Shown here: positions 44,633-53,496 of the stretch, piece by piece | Position numbering within the stretch: the stretch's first letter is position 1 | Layout of the letters: each line of letters begins with the position of its first letter | Position numbers and translations under genes: made by a program | The notes under the pieces: generated by a model | Told to the model about the DNA's origin: nothing | The model's input: the letters and a program-made list of their open reading frames with translations, nothing else | Databases searched by the model: none | From: Clostridia bacterium | GTDB lineage: Bacteria; Bacillota; Peptococcia; DRI-13; SM3-B62 | DNA length: 64,000 bases | Reading direction: 5' to 3' | NCBI GenBank assembly: GCA_018433675.1 | Contig: JAHDQS010000004.1 | Coordinates: 16,285-80,284, forward strand

Positions 44633-44881
44633 ATGGAAGGTGTTTTTTTAGGACAAATTGGATTATTTCCCTACGGATTTGAACCAACGGGGTGGGCACT
44701 GTGTGATGGCAGGTGCTTGGCTATCAAAGATCATTCTAAATTACATTCTCTAATTGGCACCAAACATGGCGGCGACGGTACAATATGTTTTGCCCTTCCC
44801 AACCTTATGGGGAGAGAACCTATACCAAATACAAACTACTATATAGCTCTAAAAGGAGAATCCCCGACGGAAGAGGAGTAG
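44633..44881 (+). CDS. Tail-collar-domain micro-protein 3
   Basis: An 82-residue Collar-domain protein, third of the tandem set: GQIGLFPYGFEPTGWALCDG near residue 6, LIGTKHGGDGTICFALPNLM near 37, NYYIALKGESPTEEE at the end. GGAGGGG precedes the ATG. The stop codon is directly followed by an inverted REP-like element. All three copies keep the Cys-Asp/Asn-Gly and GGDGT residues, so selection appears to act on each of them. Confidence 0.85.
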   Translation: MEGVFLGQIGLFPYGFEPTGWALCDGRCLAIKDHSKLHSLIGTKHGGDGTICFALPNLMGREPIPNTNYYIALKGESPTEEE

Positions 44882-44902
44882 GGAACCGAGAACCGTTCCC
44901 CT
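44881..44902 (-). repeat. REP-like element, copy 2
   Basis: GGGAAC...GTTCCC pairing (44881-44886 with 44895-44900) and AGGGGAACGGTTC on the minus strand (44902-44890). It is nearly identical to the element at 41035-41046 but inverted. The pair brackets the TetR/ABC/collar block. Confidence 0.5.
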
Positions 44903-44910
44903 GTCAACCC

Positions 44911-44968
44911 TACACCGGTGTACTTGACAAAACTAAGAGAGTGAATTATTATATTGAATGAACGTTCA
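44911..44968 (+). promoter_or_regulatory. Promoter and operators of the third TetR gene
   Basis: TTGACA (44924-44929) is followed after 17 bases by TATTAT (44947-44952), giving a start near 44959. TACACCGGTGTA (44911-44922) is a perfect palindrome beside the -35 box, and TGAACGTTCA (44959-44968) is a perfect palindrome at the start site, typical of AcrR/TetR autoregulation. Confidence 0.6.
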
Positions 44969-44990
44969 ATCAAAAGGGGCTGTCCGGAAA

Positions 44991-45590
44991 GTGAGAAACG
45001 AAAAACAGAATGAAATAATACGAGAAGAACGAAAAAAGCAGATACTGACTGAAGCGGTCAATCAGTTTGCTCACAAAGGTCTTTTTGCAACGAAAATTAA
45101 AGACATCGCCGAAGCTGCAGGTATCGCCCAGGGATTAATATATCATTACTTCAAATCCAAAGAGGACATTTATGTAGAAATAATAAAAGATGCTCTGGAT
45201 AAACTGAATGAAGCAGTATACATGCTACAGGAAATACAGCTGCGACCTCACGAAAAAATCAAAACGGCTATTGAAGAATTGTTAAAAACGATTGATAGCA
45301 GCGATAATTTCACACAAACCTGTCGCTTAATTGCCCAAGCTACCAATTCTACTGCCGTACCGGAAAAAGTAAAGGAGTTGATTGCAGAAAAGCAAGATAC
45401 CCCCTATCAGGAGATTGCTAAGATTATGGCTGCCGGACAGAAGGAAGGTACTATCATTAAAGCTGATCCCTCTGAATTAGCAGTCTTATTCTGGACATCG
45501 ATAAACGGCTTGGCGATTTACAAGGCAACTCGTCAAGGAGCGGTCTCAATACCGGATGCCAGGTTGTTAACGAAGCTGTTTTTAATCTGA
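44991..45590 (+). CDS. TetR/AcrR-family regulator (third)
   Basis: About 199 residues. The DNA-binding helices are plain: ILTEAVNQFAHKGLFATKIK near residue 21, then AAGIAQGLIYHYFKSKEDIY near 45. The ATG at 44958 overlaps the operator and precedes the inferred transcript start, so GTG at 44991, preceded by AAAAGGGG, is preferred. The C-terminal domain resembles FadR/AcrR-like sensors. It is followed 17 bases later by a DUF2087 gene and then an esterase, which may be its targets. Confidence 0.85.
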   Translation: MRNEKQNEIIREERKKQILTEAVNQFAHKGLFATKIKDIAEAAGIAQGLIYHYFKSKEDIYVEIIKDALDKLNEAVYMLQEIQLRPHEKIKTAIEELLKTIDSSDNFTQTCRLIAQATNSTAVPEKVKELIAEKQDTPYQEIAKIMAAGQKEGTIIKADPSELAVLFWTSINGLAIYKATRQGAVSIPDARLLTKLFLI

Positions 45591-45607
45591 TACAAAGGAG
45601 AATAACG

Positions 45608-45883
45608 ATGGAAAAAAAGATTAAATATTTCCTGGATAAGGATGAGAAAGTAAAACAGTTGCCGGCGAAAAAAGGCAGGAGAGAAGAAGTGTTTCGCTAT
45701 TTGTGCAGCAAGTTTGAAGATGGAGTTTATTACACAGAAAAGGAAGTAAATCAGATTCTGGCAAAATGGAATACCATTGGAGATTACTTTATCTTGCGGC
45801 GCGGTCTTGTTGACAGCAAAATGCTATTAAGGACCCCGGACGGAAGTCAATATTGGAAAAATAAAGACCGAGAAGATACTTAA
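45608..45883 (+). CDS. DUF2087-domain protein
   Basis: A 91-residue protein matching DUF2087, a small winged-helix-like domain often found at the end of MarR/ArsR-type regulators. It has KIKYFLDKDEKVKQLPAKKG, then REEVFRYLCSKFEDGVYYTE and the closing LRTPDGSQYWK. AAAGGAG precedes the ATG. It stands alone here, downstream of the TetR gene. The domain probably binds nucleic acid; the function is not established. Confidence 0.85.
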   Translation: MEKKIKYFLDKDEKVKQLPAKKGRREEVFRYLCSKFEDGVYYTEKEVNQILAKWNTIGDYFILRRGLVDSKMLLRTPDGSQYWKNKDREDT

Positions 45884-45964
45884 GCTGAAAACAACTACGA
45901 ATACTAAATATTAAAGGGAATGTGTTCAGAATTATTCATTTAGAAACAAGAAGAGGAGAAAGTT

Positions 45965-46885
45965 ATGCAAAGTTTAAGGAGTCGCTTGATTATTGGACTT
46001 ATAAGGAATCGCCATCTTTTCAAACTGAGATTGAAACCGGAAGTAATTGATGAGGGCTTTTCTGTTGAAGAATTTCGCAAGGAGGTTGATGAGGCCTCGA
46101 GAAAAGCAAAAATGCCTCAAGACGTAAAAGTTGAGCCGACCGCAGTTGAGAATATGTATGCCCAATGGCTTATCCCTAAGGGGGCACCGGAGGGAAAGGT
46201 CATTTTATACATTCACGGTGGCGGATTTATTTCAGGTTCTTGCTTAACCCACCGCGGGCATGTCGCAAAGTTTGTGCTTGGCAGTCAAAGAAAGGCTTTA
46301 TTGTTCGATTATAGGCTTGCCCCAGAACATCCTTATCCTGCTGCAGTAGAAGATTGTGTGACAGCATACCGCTGGTTGTTACAGGAAGGATATTTACCAT
46401 CGGATATAATCATATGCGGTGAATCTGCGGGAGGCACACTGACTTTGGCCACGCTTATAGCTTTAAGGGATCAGGAGATTCCCTTACCAAGCGGTGGTGT
46501 ATCTATTTCACCGGTCACTGATCTCACTTGCACTGCGGATTCATTTGTGACAAACTTTAAGAAAGACATTGCTCCGCTTAATTCATGGTCGGTTTGGACT
46601 CAATATTATATTGCAGATAATGATCCGGCCTTACCGTGGTTATCGCCACAAAAGGCCGAACTCAGCGGGTTACCGCCGATTTTACTGTGTGTCGGGAGCT
46701 ATGAAATCCATTTGGATGATACGGTTAACTTTGCCAAAAAGGCTGAGGCACAGGGGACGGAAATAAAGTTGATGGTCTGGGAAGGGATGGTTCACGCCTT
46801 TCCGATTCTATCGCCTCTTTTCCCTGAAGCAAAGAAAGCTATGATGGATATCTGCACATTTATACGGCAAAGGCTTGATAGCTAA
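45965..46885 (+). CDS. Alpha/beta-hydrolase of the HSL-type esterase family
   Basis: A 306-residue esterase/lipase of the hormone-sensitive-lipase group. The oxyanion motif HGGGF is at residues about 84-88 (ILYIHGGGFISGS), the nucleophile elbow GESAGG is near 151, the acid lies in the DDT/LAPEHPYPAAVEDC context, and the His is in EGMVHAFPIL near 275. AGGAGA precedes the ATG. It lies 80 bases after the DUF2087 gene. Substrates are likely short acyl esters. Confidence 0.9.
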   Translation: MQSLRSRLIIGLIRNRHLFKLRLKPEVIDEGFSVEEFRKEVDEASRKAKMPQDVKVEPTAVENMYAQWLIPKGAPEGKVILYIHGGGFISGSCLTHRGHVAKFVLGSQRKALLFDYRLAPEHPYPAAVEDCVTAYRWLLQEGYLPSDIIICGESAGGTLTLATLIALRDQEIPLPSGGVSISPVTDLTCTADSFVTNFKKDIAPLNSWSVWTQYYIADNDPALPWLSPQKAELSGLPPILLCVGSYEIHLDDTVNFAKKAEAQGTEIKLMVWEGMVHAFPILSPLFPEAKKAMMDICTFIRQRLDS

Positions 46886-47041
46886 ATAATTTTTCGGGAA
46901 AAGTATTAGACAGGTGATGTAATTATTTGATATAAATGAGTTAGTGGAATTTAAAGGTAAAGGCAGACGAGTTGTTATTATTTGATTTTATACTTTTCAT
47001 AAAATAATACAGTTGTGAAAATTACTTAGCGGAGGTGTATG

Positions 47042-47995
47042 ATGGAGGTGTGTAATACGGCTGCGCCATGTGCGATTGAAACTAAAGGACTGACGAAATT
47101 GTATAAAAAAAGAACTGCCGTTAACAGTCTAAACCTTTCAATCAAACAAGGCGAACTTTTTTCGCTGCTCGGTCAAAACGGAGCGGGCAAGACTACAACA
47201 ATTAAGATGCTTTGCTGTCTTTTATCACCCACAAGTGGGGATGCAAAGATTATGGGGCGCAGTATTCTTGAAAATGCCGCCGAAATTAAGCAAATTATCA
47301 ACGTATCACCGCAGGAGACGGCGATTGCGCCGAATTTAACGGCGAAGGAAAATCTTGAGCTTGTTGCTGAAATTTACGGAAGTACGAGAGATAAGGCTAA
47401 GGAAAAAGCAAATGAAATGTTATCTCTTTTTAAGATTTCAGACCGTTCAAATGATAAGGCAAAAACATTTTCAGGGGGTTTGCAACGGCGCTTAAGTATT
47501 GCTATGGCCCTGATTACAGATCCTGAAATTTTATTTCTTGATGAGCCAACGCTTGGACTTGACCCGCAGGCAAGGCACGAACTTTGGAATCAAATTAAAC
47601 AACTCAAAGGCAGGAAAACCATTGTTTTGACTACACACTATCTTGAAGAAGCCGATGAACTAGCCGATCGCATCGGTATCTTAAAAAACGGTGATCTGGT
47701 AGCTTGTGGTACTTCATCAGAACTGAAGGAAAACCTGTCAAGGGGCAAAACGGTCATTATTAAATGTGCCGGTATTAACGGTATTAATAGCGACGCTATT
47801 GATGAATTGCGGCTTGATTATCCAAATATTAATGTCATAGATTGCAACATTGAAGTTAGCTCTGCGACAATTAACTATTACGGAATTATTGATTGCCTTC
47901 ATAGACATAACATTGAAGCAGAAAACATCACTACGAAAGAATCTTCTCTGGAAGATGTTTACCTGACTTTAAATAAGGATAAGGAGGCGAAATAG
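47042..47995 (+). CDS. ABC transporter ATP-binding protein (DrrA-type)
   Basis: A 317-residue ABC exporter ATPase. Walker A GQNGAGKTTTI near residue 45, signature TFSGGLQRRLSIA near 143, Walker B PEILFLDEPTLGLDP near 163, and the H loop LTTHYLEEADELADR near 197 are present. The C-terminal DrrA-type extension (residues about 230-317) follows. GGAGG precedes ATG 47042 with good spacing. The permease gene follows with a one-base overlap. Probably an antibiotic or lipid exporter. Confidence 0.92.
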   Translation: MEVCNTAAPCAIETKGLTKLYKKRTAVNSLNLSIKQGELFSLLGQNGAGKTTTIKMLCCLLSPTSGDAKIMGRSILENAAEIKQIINVSPQETAIAPNLTAKENLELVAEIYGSTRDKAKEKANEMLSLFKISDRSNDKAKTFSGGLQRRLSIAMALITDPEILFLDEPTLGLDPQARHELWNQIKQLKGRKTIVLTTHYLEEADELADRIGILKNGDLVACGTSSELKENLSRGKTVIIKCAGINGINSDAIDELRLDYPNINVIDCNIEVSSATINYYGIIDCLHRHNIEAENITTKESSLEDVYLTLNKDKEAK

Positions 47996-48720
47996 TGAGA
48001 TATCTCAGTCTTTCCTCGCGAAACGCGAAAGAAATCATACGTGATCCGCTTTCGGCGGTTCTTGGGATTGCGCTTCCCATTCTTATGCTGCTATTATTTA
48101 CCACACTTGATAAAAACTCTGCTATAGAAGTTTTTAAAATTGAATCGCTGACACCGGGCATTATTGTGTTTGGGTTTTCATTTTTGATGATGTTTTCGGC
48201 AATATTACTAGCCAAGGATAAGAAAAGTGCGTTCTTAACAAGATTATTTGCCTCGCCTCTTACCGCAACTGATTATATTATTGGATACAGTTTGCCATTT
48301 CTCCCCATAGCTTTTTTGCAGGCTATGGCATGCTTTATTGCTGCGCTTATTCTTGGTTTGGCAATTAACGTCCATATTTTAATGTCTTTTGTCGTTCTGC
48401 TCCCTGCAGCCGTATTTATTATCGGTCTGGGAATGCTCCTGGGTTCACTGTTAAACGAAAACCAGGTAGCGGCCTTTGGTTCGGTACTCATAGTTGTTAC
48501 TTCACTTTTCAGCGGTGCATGGATGGACCTTAATATGGTTGGCGGTATCTTTAAGACGATTGGCTATATATTGCCGTTCGCCCATACGGTTGACGCTGTG
48601 CGCGCAGTTTTAACGGGTGATTATGCTGCAATATTTCCTCATCTGTATTGGATTATAGGGTATATGGTTGTAACATTTTCGATGGCTGTTTTTGCCTTCA
48701 AACATGTCATGAAAAAGTAA
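47995..48720 (+). CDS. ABC-2-type permease (DrrB-like)
   Basis: A 241-residue ABC-2 membrane protein with six predicted transmembrane helices, beginning at GTG 47995, which overlaps the ATPase stop codon. RYLSLSSRNAKEIIRDPLSA gives the cytoplasmic N-terminus, and KKSAFLTRLFASPLTATDYIIGY the loop typical of DrrB/YadH-like exporters. GGMLLGSLLNENQVAAFGSV and the C-terminal SGAWMDLNMVGGIFKTIGYILPFAHTVDA are family hallmarks. It forms an exporter with the preceding gene. Confidence 0.9.
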   Translation: MRYLSLSSRNAKEIIRDPLSAVLGIALPILMLLLFTTLDKNSAIEVFKIESLTPGIIVFGFSFLMMFSAILLAKDKKSAFLTRLFASPLTATDYIIGYSLPFLPIAFLQAMACFIAALILGLAINVHILMSFVVLLPAAVFIIGLGMLLGSLLNENQVAAFGSVLIVVTSLFSGAWMDLNMVGGIFKTIGYILPFAHTVDAVRAVLTGDYAAIFPHLYWIIGYMVVTFSMAVFAFKHVMKK

Positions 48721-48781
48721 AAAAGGATAAAACGATATATGGTATAATCAGGCCATACAAACTAAGGAGTGCATAAAAGAT

Positions 48782-49939
48782 ATGGAAGAAAATATTACAA
48801 GGCTTGATTATCAGGATAAGGAAATAATTCTGATTGCGACTGCTCATGTCTCAAAACAAAGTGCAGAACTCACCAAGCAGGTCATCGAGGAAGAGCAGCC
48901 TGATAGTGTTTGTGTCGAACTTGATGAAGGAAGATATCAAAATATACAAAACCCCAAGGCCTGGGAGAACACGGATATCATTCAGGTCATTAAGAAGAAA
49001 AAGGTTGGATTTCTTTTAGCCAACCTTATTTTAAGTTCCTACCAAAAAAAGATTGCCAAGGGGTTGAATACGGTTGTTGGTCAGGAAATGCTGCAGGGTA
49101 TAGAGAGCGCGAAGGAGACAGGTGCCGAATTGGTTTTGGCTGATCGTAACATTCAGATAACCCTGCTTCGCGTTTGGCGCAAATTGAGTTTTTGGGAAAA
49201 ATGCAAACTGCTCTTCAGCATGTTCGTTTCCTTTTTTGATGATGATGAGGAAGTAACCGATGAGGATATCAATGAACTACTAAAAAAAGACGTGTTGGAG
49301 ACAGTAATATCTGATATGCGAGAAGGTTTTCCCACGATAGGGGAAATTCTAATCAGTGAAAGGGATCAGTATCTTGCCCATAAGATTAAAAATGCCCCAG
49401 GCAAAAAGGTTGTTGCTGTTTTAGGCGGAGCACACGTTCCTGGGGTAAAAGAAGAAATATTTAAGGCACAGGATGTTGCCAAAATTACCACAGTGCCTCC
49501 CAAAAGCCCTGTTTCAAAAATAATCGGCTGGTTTATTCCTGCTCTCATCATAGGACTGATTATTTATGGTTTTGCCATCAACATGCAGACCGGTTTGCAG
49601 CAAATATCGACCTGGACTTTATGGAACAGCCTGTTGGCGGCTCTTTTTACCGCCTTAGCGCTGGGACATCCGCTAAGTATTCTTACCGCTCTGGTTGTGG
49701 CCCCGTTTACTTCCTTAAACCCGTTGTTGGCCTGTGGGTGGTTGACCGGTCTTGTTGAAGCTACGGTAAGAAAACCTACTGTAAAGGATTTGAATGATGT
49801 TCCGCAAGATATCTTTAGCCTTAAGGGGTTTTTCAAAAACCGTTTTCTTAAGGTGCTGCTCATCGTGATTATGGCTAACATCGGCAGTACCCTTGGAACA
49901 ATACTGGCAGGCATGGATATTGTTAAAAACTTATTGTGA
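48782..49939 (+). CDS. TraB-domain membrane protein
   Basis: A 385-residue TraB/PrgY family protein. Soluble residues 1-235 have the TraB hallmarks: IATAHVSKQSAELTKQVIEE near 16, CVELDEGRYQN near 40, ELVLADRNIQITLLRVWR near 115, GERDQ/ISERDQYLAHKI near 204 and VLGGAHVPGVKEEI near 221. A C-terminal membrane part with about four helices follows (IGWFIPALIIGLIIYGFAI near 248). Enterococcal members inactivate conjugation pheromones, but most bacterial homologues have no known role. No conjugation genes are nearby. Confidence 0.9.
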   Translation: MEENITRLDYQDKEIILIATAHVSKQSAELTKQVIEEEQPDSVCVELDEGRYQNIQNPKAWENTDIIQVIKKKKVGFLLANLILSSYQKKIAKGLNTVVGQEMLQGIESAKETGAELVLADRNIQITLLRVWRKLSFWEKCKLLFSMFVSFFDDDEEVTDEDINELLKKDVLETVISDMREGFPTIGEILISERDQYLAHKIKNAPGKKVVAVLGGAHVPGVKEEIFKAQDVAKITTVPPKSPVSKIIGWFIPALIIGLIIYGFAINMQTGLQQISTWTLWNSLLAALFTALALGHPLSILTALVVAPFTSLNPLLACGWLTGLVEATVRKPTVKDLNDVPQDIFSLKGFFKNRFLKVLLIVIMANIGSTLGTILAGMDIVKNLL

Positions 49940-50042
49940 TGACGATGCCGGAGAAATGGTTAACATCTGCGGCGGTGTTTTATTGAGAGTAATATATAGT
50001 GTATAATGATGAGGATGCTTGAAACGTAAGGGGGTTGATCAA

Positions 50043-50801
50043 ATGTTAAAGAAAAGGCTTGGGGGAATGTCATTTTTCACCAATAGATGGCCATTGCATA
50101 ATGACATTCCCACTATAGTTTTCATTCATTCCTCGGGGCTAAGTGCACAGATGTGGGAAGACCAGATAACGGCATTAAGTGACGTGGCTAATACCATTGC
50201 CGTTGATTTGCCGGGGCATGGTGAAAGTGATCTTCCCGGTATGAATACAATGACAGACTACGCAGCCACAGTTGCAGAATTTATCAGGGAGTTGAAAGTT
50301 CCCCAACCGATTCCCTGCGGTTTAAGTATCGGCGGAGGTATCGTTTTACAATTGTTGCTTGATCACACCGACTGTGCTGTGTCGGGGATCTTAATAGGCA
50401 CTGGTGCCAGACTTCGTGTCGCTCCATCTATCTTTGAGAAGATTGAAAATAACTACGCCGGGTTCCCCCAGTTCATAGAAGAATTTGCATTTTCCCCGAC
50501 AGCTAAACGGGAGTGCATTGAGAAAATCAATAATATCATGAGTTCCTGTCCGGCTGATGTCACGGCCGGAGATTTTCGGGCCTGTAATGGCTTTGATGTC
50601 ATGAACAGGTTGGATGAAATTAAACAGCCGGTGTTGGTTATTTCCGGTGGAGATGATCGGCTGACGCCAAGTAAATATGCGGACTATCTTGAAAAGGAAA
50701 TCAAGGGGACCACACGAGTGCATATTGAAAATGCCGGGCATATGATGCCAAACGAACAGCCGCAGAAGGTTAACGCCGCTATACGGGCATTCATAAAGTG
50801 A
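50043..50801 (+). CDS. Alpha/beta-hydrolase
   Basis: A 252-residue alpha/beta hydrolase. VFIHSSGLSAQMWEDQI near residue 26 gives the oxyanion loop, GLSIGGG near 92 the nucleophile elbow, DDRL near 207 the acid, and ENAGHMMPNEQP near 232 the histidine. AAGGGGG precedes ATG 50043. It resembles non-haem haloperoxidase/3-oxoadipate enol-lactonase-type hydrolases. The substrate cannot be assigned. It stands alone, before the T-box. Confidence 0.88.
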   Translation: MLKKRLGGMSFFTNRWPLHNDIPTIVFIHSSGLSAQMWEDQITALSDVANTIAVDLPGHGESDLPGMNTMTDYAATVAEFIRELKVPQPIPCGLSIGGGIVLQLLLDHTDCAVSGILIGTGARLRVAPSIFEKIENNYAGFPQFIEEFAFSPTAKRECIEKINNIMSSCPADVTAGDFRACNGFDVMNRLDEIKQPVLVISGGDDRLTPSKYADYLEKEIKGTTRVHIENAGHMMPNEQPQKVNAAIRAFIK

Positions 50802-50831
50802 CAATATTTTTTTTCTGTCAATATTTTTTTC

Positions 50832-50861
50832 TTGACAGAAAATATTAAATCGTGGTATATT
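50832..50861 (+). promoter_or_regulatory. Promoter of the T-box transcript
   Basis: TTGACA (50832-50837) is followed after 18 bases by TATATT (50856-50861), giving a transcript start near 50868 at the beginning of the T-box leader. Confidence 0.65.
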
Positions 50862-50869
50862 GCTCTAAA

Positions 50870-51149
50870 CCAATGAGGTGGAAAAAATTCAAAAAGTGCA
50901 CCATACAGAGAGCGGGTCGTATGCTGCGAGACCTGCGGAATGCAGTTTGATACATGGACCACCGAGGGCGAGGGGAAAGGCATAGTGTTCATTTATGCCG
51001 AGTATCTGAGACGTAAGTCGGCGTTAATGGCAGAAAATGTGTTGGCATTTTCGATAGAGTGGATCATGATTTTGTAAATCATTATGTTCAACAAAGGTGG
51101 CACCGCAGATTGTCCGCAGTCTGTCCTTTAACTAGGGCGGGCTGTTTTT
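50870..51149 (+). ncRNA. T-box leader, specifier UGG (tryptophan)
   Basis: Conserved T-box AGGTGGCACCGC at 51095-51106 is followed by the terminator CAGTCTGTCC/GGGCGGGCTG and TTTTT (51117-51149). Stem I closes with GGTGG (50877-50881) and CCACC (50959-50963). The specifier loop 3' strand reads ACATGGA directly before CCACC, placing codon TGG at 50955-50957 with the usual purine after it. AGCGGGTC/GACCTGC forms the distal stem. Uncharged tRNA-Trp should switch the downstream ECF operon on. ATG (Met) shifted by one base is the only rival reading. Confidence 0.88.
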
Positions 51150-51220
51150 GTTTGCAGCGGAAAGATCTATTCGAGGGAAATGTGAATCACCTAAAACCTA
51201 TGAAAAAAGAGAGGAGATTC

Positions 51221-51805
51221 ATGATGGAAAAAATGCAAAATGTTGAAAAGGGAAATGTTGAAAAGAGGGAACTAAAGGTAGGTAGTAAAAGCAGTGTATC
51301 GATCAAAAGCCTTATTCTCATTGGAGTATTGCTGGCAGCAGGGGCGGTATTAAAGTACTTTGTCGGCACAATGATCAACATCGGGGGGGTAAAGCCCAAT
51401 TTCATTATCGCGATGTATTGCTTGGGGATTTTGCTTATCAGACCAAATCTATATGAAGGGGCAATTATCGGTTTGCTGGCAGGGGCGATAAGCCAGTTTT
51501 TCCCTGGTACCCCTTATTTGAACTTTTTATCTGAGTTGGCAGGTGCTGTGGTGATGACACTGATGATTAAGCTGACGATCAAAGTGGGTAATGTTTACTT
51601 AACTCCCGCCGTTTCCACATTTGTAAGCACCGTTGTCAGTGGGACGGTCTTTGTAACATTTCTGATCATAGTTTTAAACGCCGCAATTGCTACACTTGCC
51701 GCTTACATTCCTATTGTGCTGGGCACAGCCATTATTAATACAATCATTGTTCAGATATTATACGTGCCGTTGAAGTTGGCCTTAAAACAAGATGACAGTG
51801 AGTGA
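51221..51805 (+). CDS. ECF transporter S component, TrpP-like (tryptophan)
   Basis: A 194-residue substrate-binding membrane subunit of an ECF transporter, with about five or six transmembrane segments. GGVKPNFIIAMYCLGILLIRPNL matches TrpP-type tryptophan S components (the glycine-rich GVKP segment binds substrate), and the N-terminal 35 residues are polar. GAGGAG selects the ATG at 51221 or 51224. The Trp-specifying T-box directly upstream gives independent support for tryptophan. The other three ECF subunits follow at once. Confidence 0.85.
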   Translation: MMEKMQNVEKGNVEKRELKVGSKSSVSIKSLILIGVLLAAGAVLKYFVGTMINIGGVKPNFIIAMYCLGILLIRPNLYEGAIIGLLAGAISQFFPGTPYLNFLSELAGAVVMTLMIKLTIKVGNVYLTPAVSTFVSTVVSGTVFVTFLIIVLNAAIATLAAYIPIVLGTAIINTIIVQILYVPLKLALKQDDSE

Positions 51806-51815
51806 GGCAATAAAG

Positions 51816-52658
51816 ATGATAAGGATTGAAAACCTGACCTTTAAATATCGAAACAGTAAGAAAAACGCGCTGGAGAATATTGATCTTAGTATTGAAGATG
51901 GGGATTTTATAGGGATTATCGGGAAAAGCGGCGCAGGAAAATCAACTCTAACGTACGTCATTAACGGCATTATACCCCACCATTATCAAGGGGACTATTA
52001 CGGCAGTGTCAAGATAGACGGGGACGACACCTTTGATAAGACGCCCAGTGAATTATCCCTCAAAATCGGTAGCGTGCTACAGGATATTGACAGCCAAATG
52101 GTTTCCTCCGTAGTGGAAGACGAGATCCTCTATGGGCTTGAGAACTTTTCAATTCCGAAGGATGAAGTAGAGCCGAGGCTCTCTTCATCCCTAAAAGAAC
52201 TGGGGATATCGTCTCTGCGCTATAGAACCATAGACTCCTTAAGCGGCGGACAAAAGCAGAAGGTAGCAATAGCAGCCATTTTAGCCTTAAGACCAAAGAT
52301 GCTACTCCTGGATGAACCGACCAGTGAGCTTGATCCAAAAAGCTCGGTGCAAATTTTTCAACTACTGAGGGATTTGAATAAAAAGCATGGTATCACCATT
52401 ATTGTGGTGGAGCAAAAAATCATGCTGCTCAGTGAATTCGCCGAAAAATTGGTGGTAATGAGCGAGGGAAAGATTGTTTTTAACGGAAAGGTACGAGACG
52501 TGATGAAGCACAGCAGTGAACTGGAGAGAATCGGAATTAACTGCCCGCGGGTCGTGACCTTGTCAAATAGGCTCATTGACAGGGGAGTGGATATCGGCAA
52601 GGTATGCATCAACCTGGATGAAGCGGAAGCGATGGCGAGGGGGCTTATCCATGGTTAA
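51816..52658 (+). CDS. ECF transporter ATP-binding protein (EcfA-type, first)
   Basis: A 280-residue ABC ATPase of the ECF type. Walker A GKSGAGKSTL near residue 32, signature LSGGQKQKVAIAAIL near 140, Walker B PKMLLLDEPTSELDP near 159, and the C-terminal extension of about 60 residues are present. GAGG near 51803-51808 precedes ATG 51816. It overlaps the second ATPase gene by eight bases. With EcfA2 and EcfT it energises the TrpP-like S component. Confidence 0.93.
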   Translation: MIRIENLTFKYRNSKKNALENIDLSIEDGDFIGIIGKSGAGKSTLTYVINGIIPHHYQGDYYGSVKIDGDDTFDKTPSELSLKIGSVLQDIDSQMVSSVVEDEILYGLENFSIPKDEVEPRLSSSLKELGISSLRYRTIDSLSGGQKQKVAIAAILALRPKMLLLDEPTSELDPKSSVQIFQLLRDLNKKHGITIIVVEQKIMLLSEFAEKLVVMSEGKIVFNGKVRDVMKHSSELERIGINCPRVVTLSNRLIDRGVDIGKVCINLDEAEAMARGLIHG

Positions 52659-53496
52659 CCTGCAAGATGTATTCTTCGACTATGGTGAAGGCGAAACACT
52701 AAAGAACATTTCCTGCCGAATAGATAAGGGGGAATTTGTAGCCATTATCGGTGCTAACGGAGCCGGCAAAACAACGCTGTGTAAGCTGCTCAACGGGCTT
52801 TTAAAACCCTCATCAGGCAGTGTTGTTATCAATGGCATGGATACCGGGACAACGAAAACCAGTACTCTGGCAAAATCTATAGGCTTTCTTTTCCAAAACC
52901 CCGATAGGCAAATATGCAAAAACACCGTCAGAGAAGAAATCCTCTTCGGACTCGAACTTGCCTTTAATGATAAGGTCTTGATTGCGGAACGCCTCGAAAA
53001 TACACTCTCAACCTTTGGCTTTCAAGGAGACAGCAATCCCTTCAATTTAAGCCGAGGAGAAAGACAGCGTTTGGCTTTAGCTTCTCTGATAGCGGTGGAG
53101 CCGGAAATACTCATTCTTGATGAGCCTACCACAGGGTTTGATTATATGGAGTCCATGAAGACCATGGGGATGATAAAAGAGTTAAACGGTAAAGGCGCAA
53201 CCGTAATCATGATTTGTCATGATATGGAGGTCGTGCTTGATTTTGCAGAACGTGTCCTGGTCTTAGCGGAAGGAACGATTATTGCCGATGGTCAAACAAG
53301 AGAGATATTCCGTAAGGAAGAAGCCTTAGAGCAGGCCTCGGTTCTTCCTCCCCAACTGGCACAATTGGCTCTTCGTCTCGGTGAAGGCTTTGAAGATGTT
53401 TTCTCTGTTGATGAGATGACCGATGCCATTATGAAAAGAATGAACAAGGAAAGGACTTTTGAGCATGAAAGGTTTTCTGGATTATGTACCGGGTAA
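52651..53496 (+). CDS. ECF transporter ATP-binding protein (EcfA-type, second)
   Basis: A 281-residue second ATPase of the ECF module. Walker A GANGAGKTTL near residue 36, signature LSRGERQRLALASL near 137 (the usual LSGGQ is LSRGE here), and Walker B PEILILDEPTTGFD near 157 are clear. The start is ATG 52651 inside the end of the first ATPase gene. It is followed by, and overlaps, the EcfT gene. The asymmetric pair is usual for ECF transporters. Confidence 0.93.
   Translation: MVNLQDVFFDYGEGETLKNISCRIDKGEFVAIIGANGAGKTTLCKLLNGLLKPSSGSVVINGMDTGTTKTSTLAKSIGFLFQNPDRQICKNTVREEILFGLELAFNDKVLIAERLENTLSTFGFQGDSNPFNLSRGERQRLALASLIAVEPEILILDEPTTGFDYMESMKTMGMIKELNGKGATVIMICHDMEVVLDFAERVLVLAEGTIIADGQTREIFRKEEALEQASVLPPQLAQLALRLGEGFEDVFSVDEMTDAIMKRMNKERTFEHERFSGLCTG

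Noticed and set aside
44061..44881. Prophage tail module
   Set aside because: No tail, capsid, terminase, lysis or integrase gene surrounds the three collar micro-proteins.
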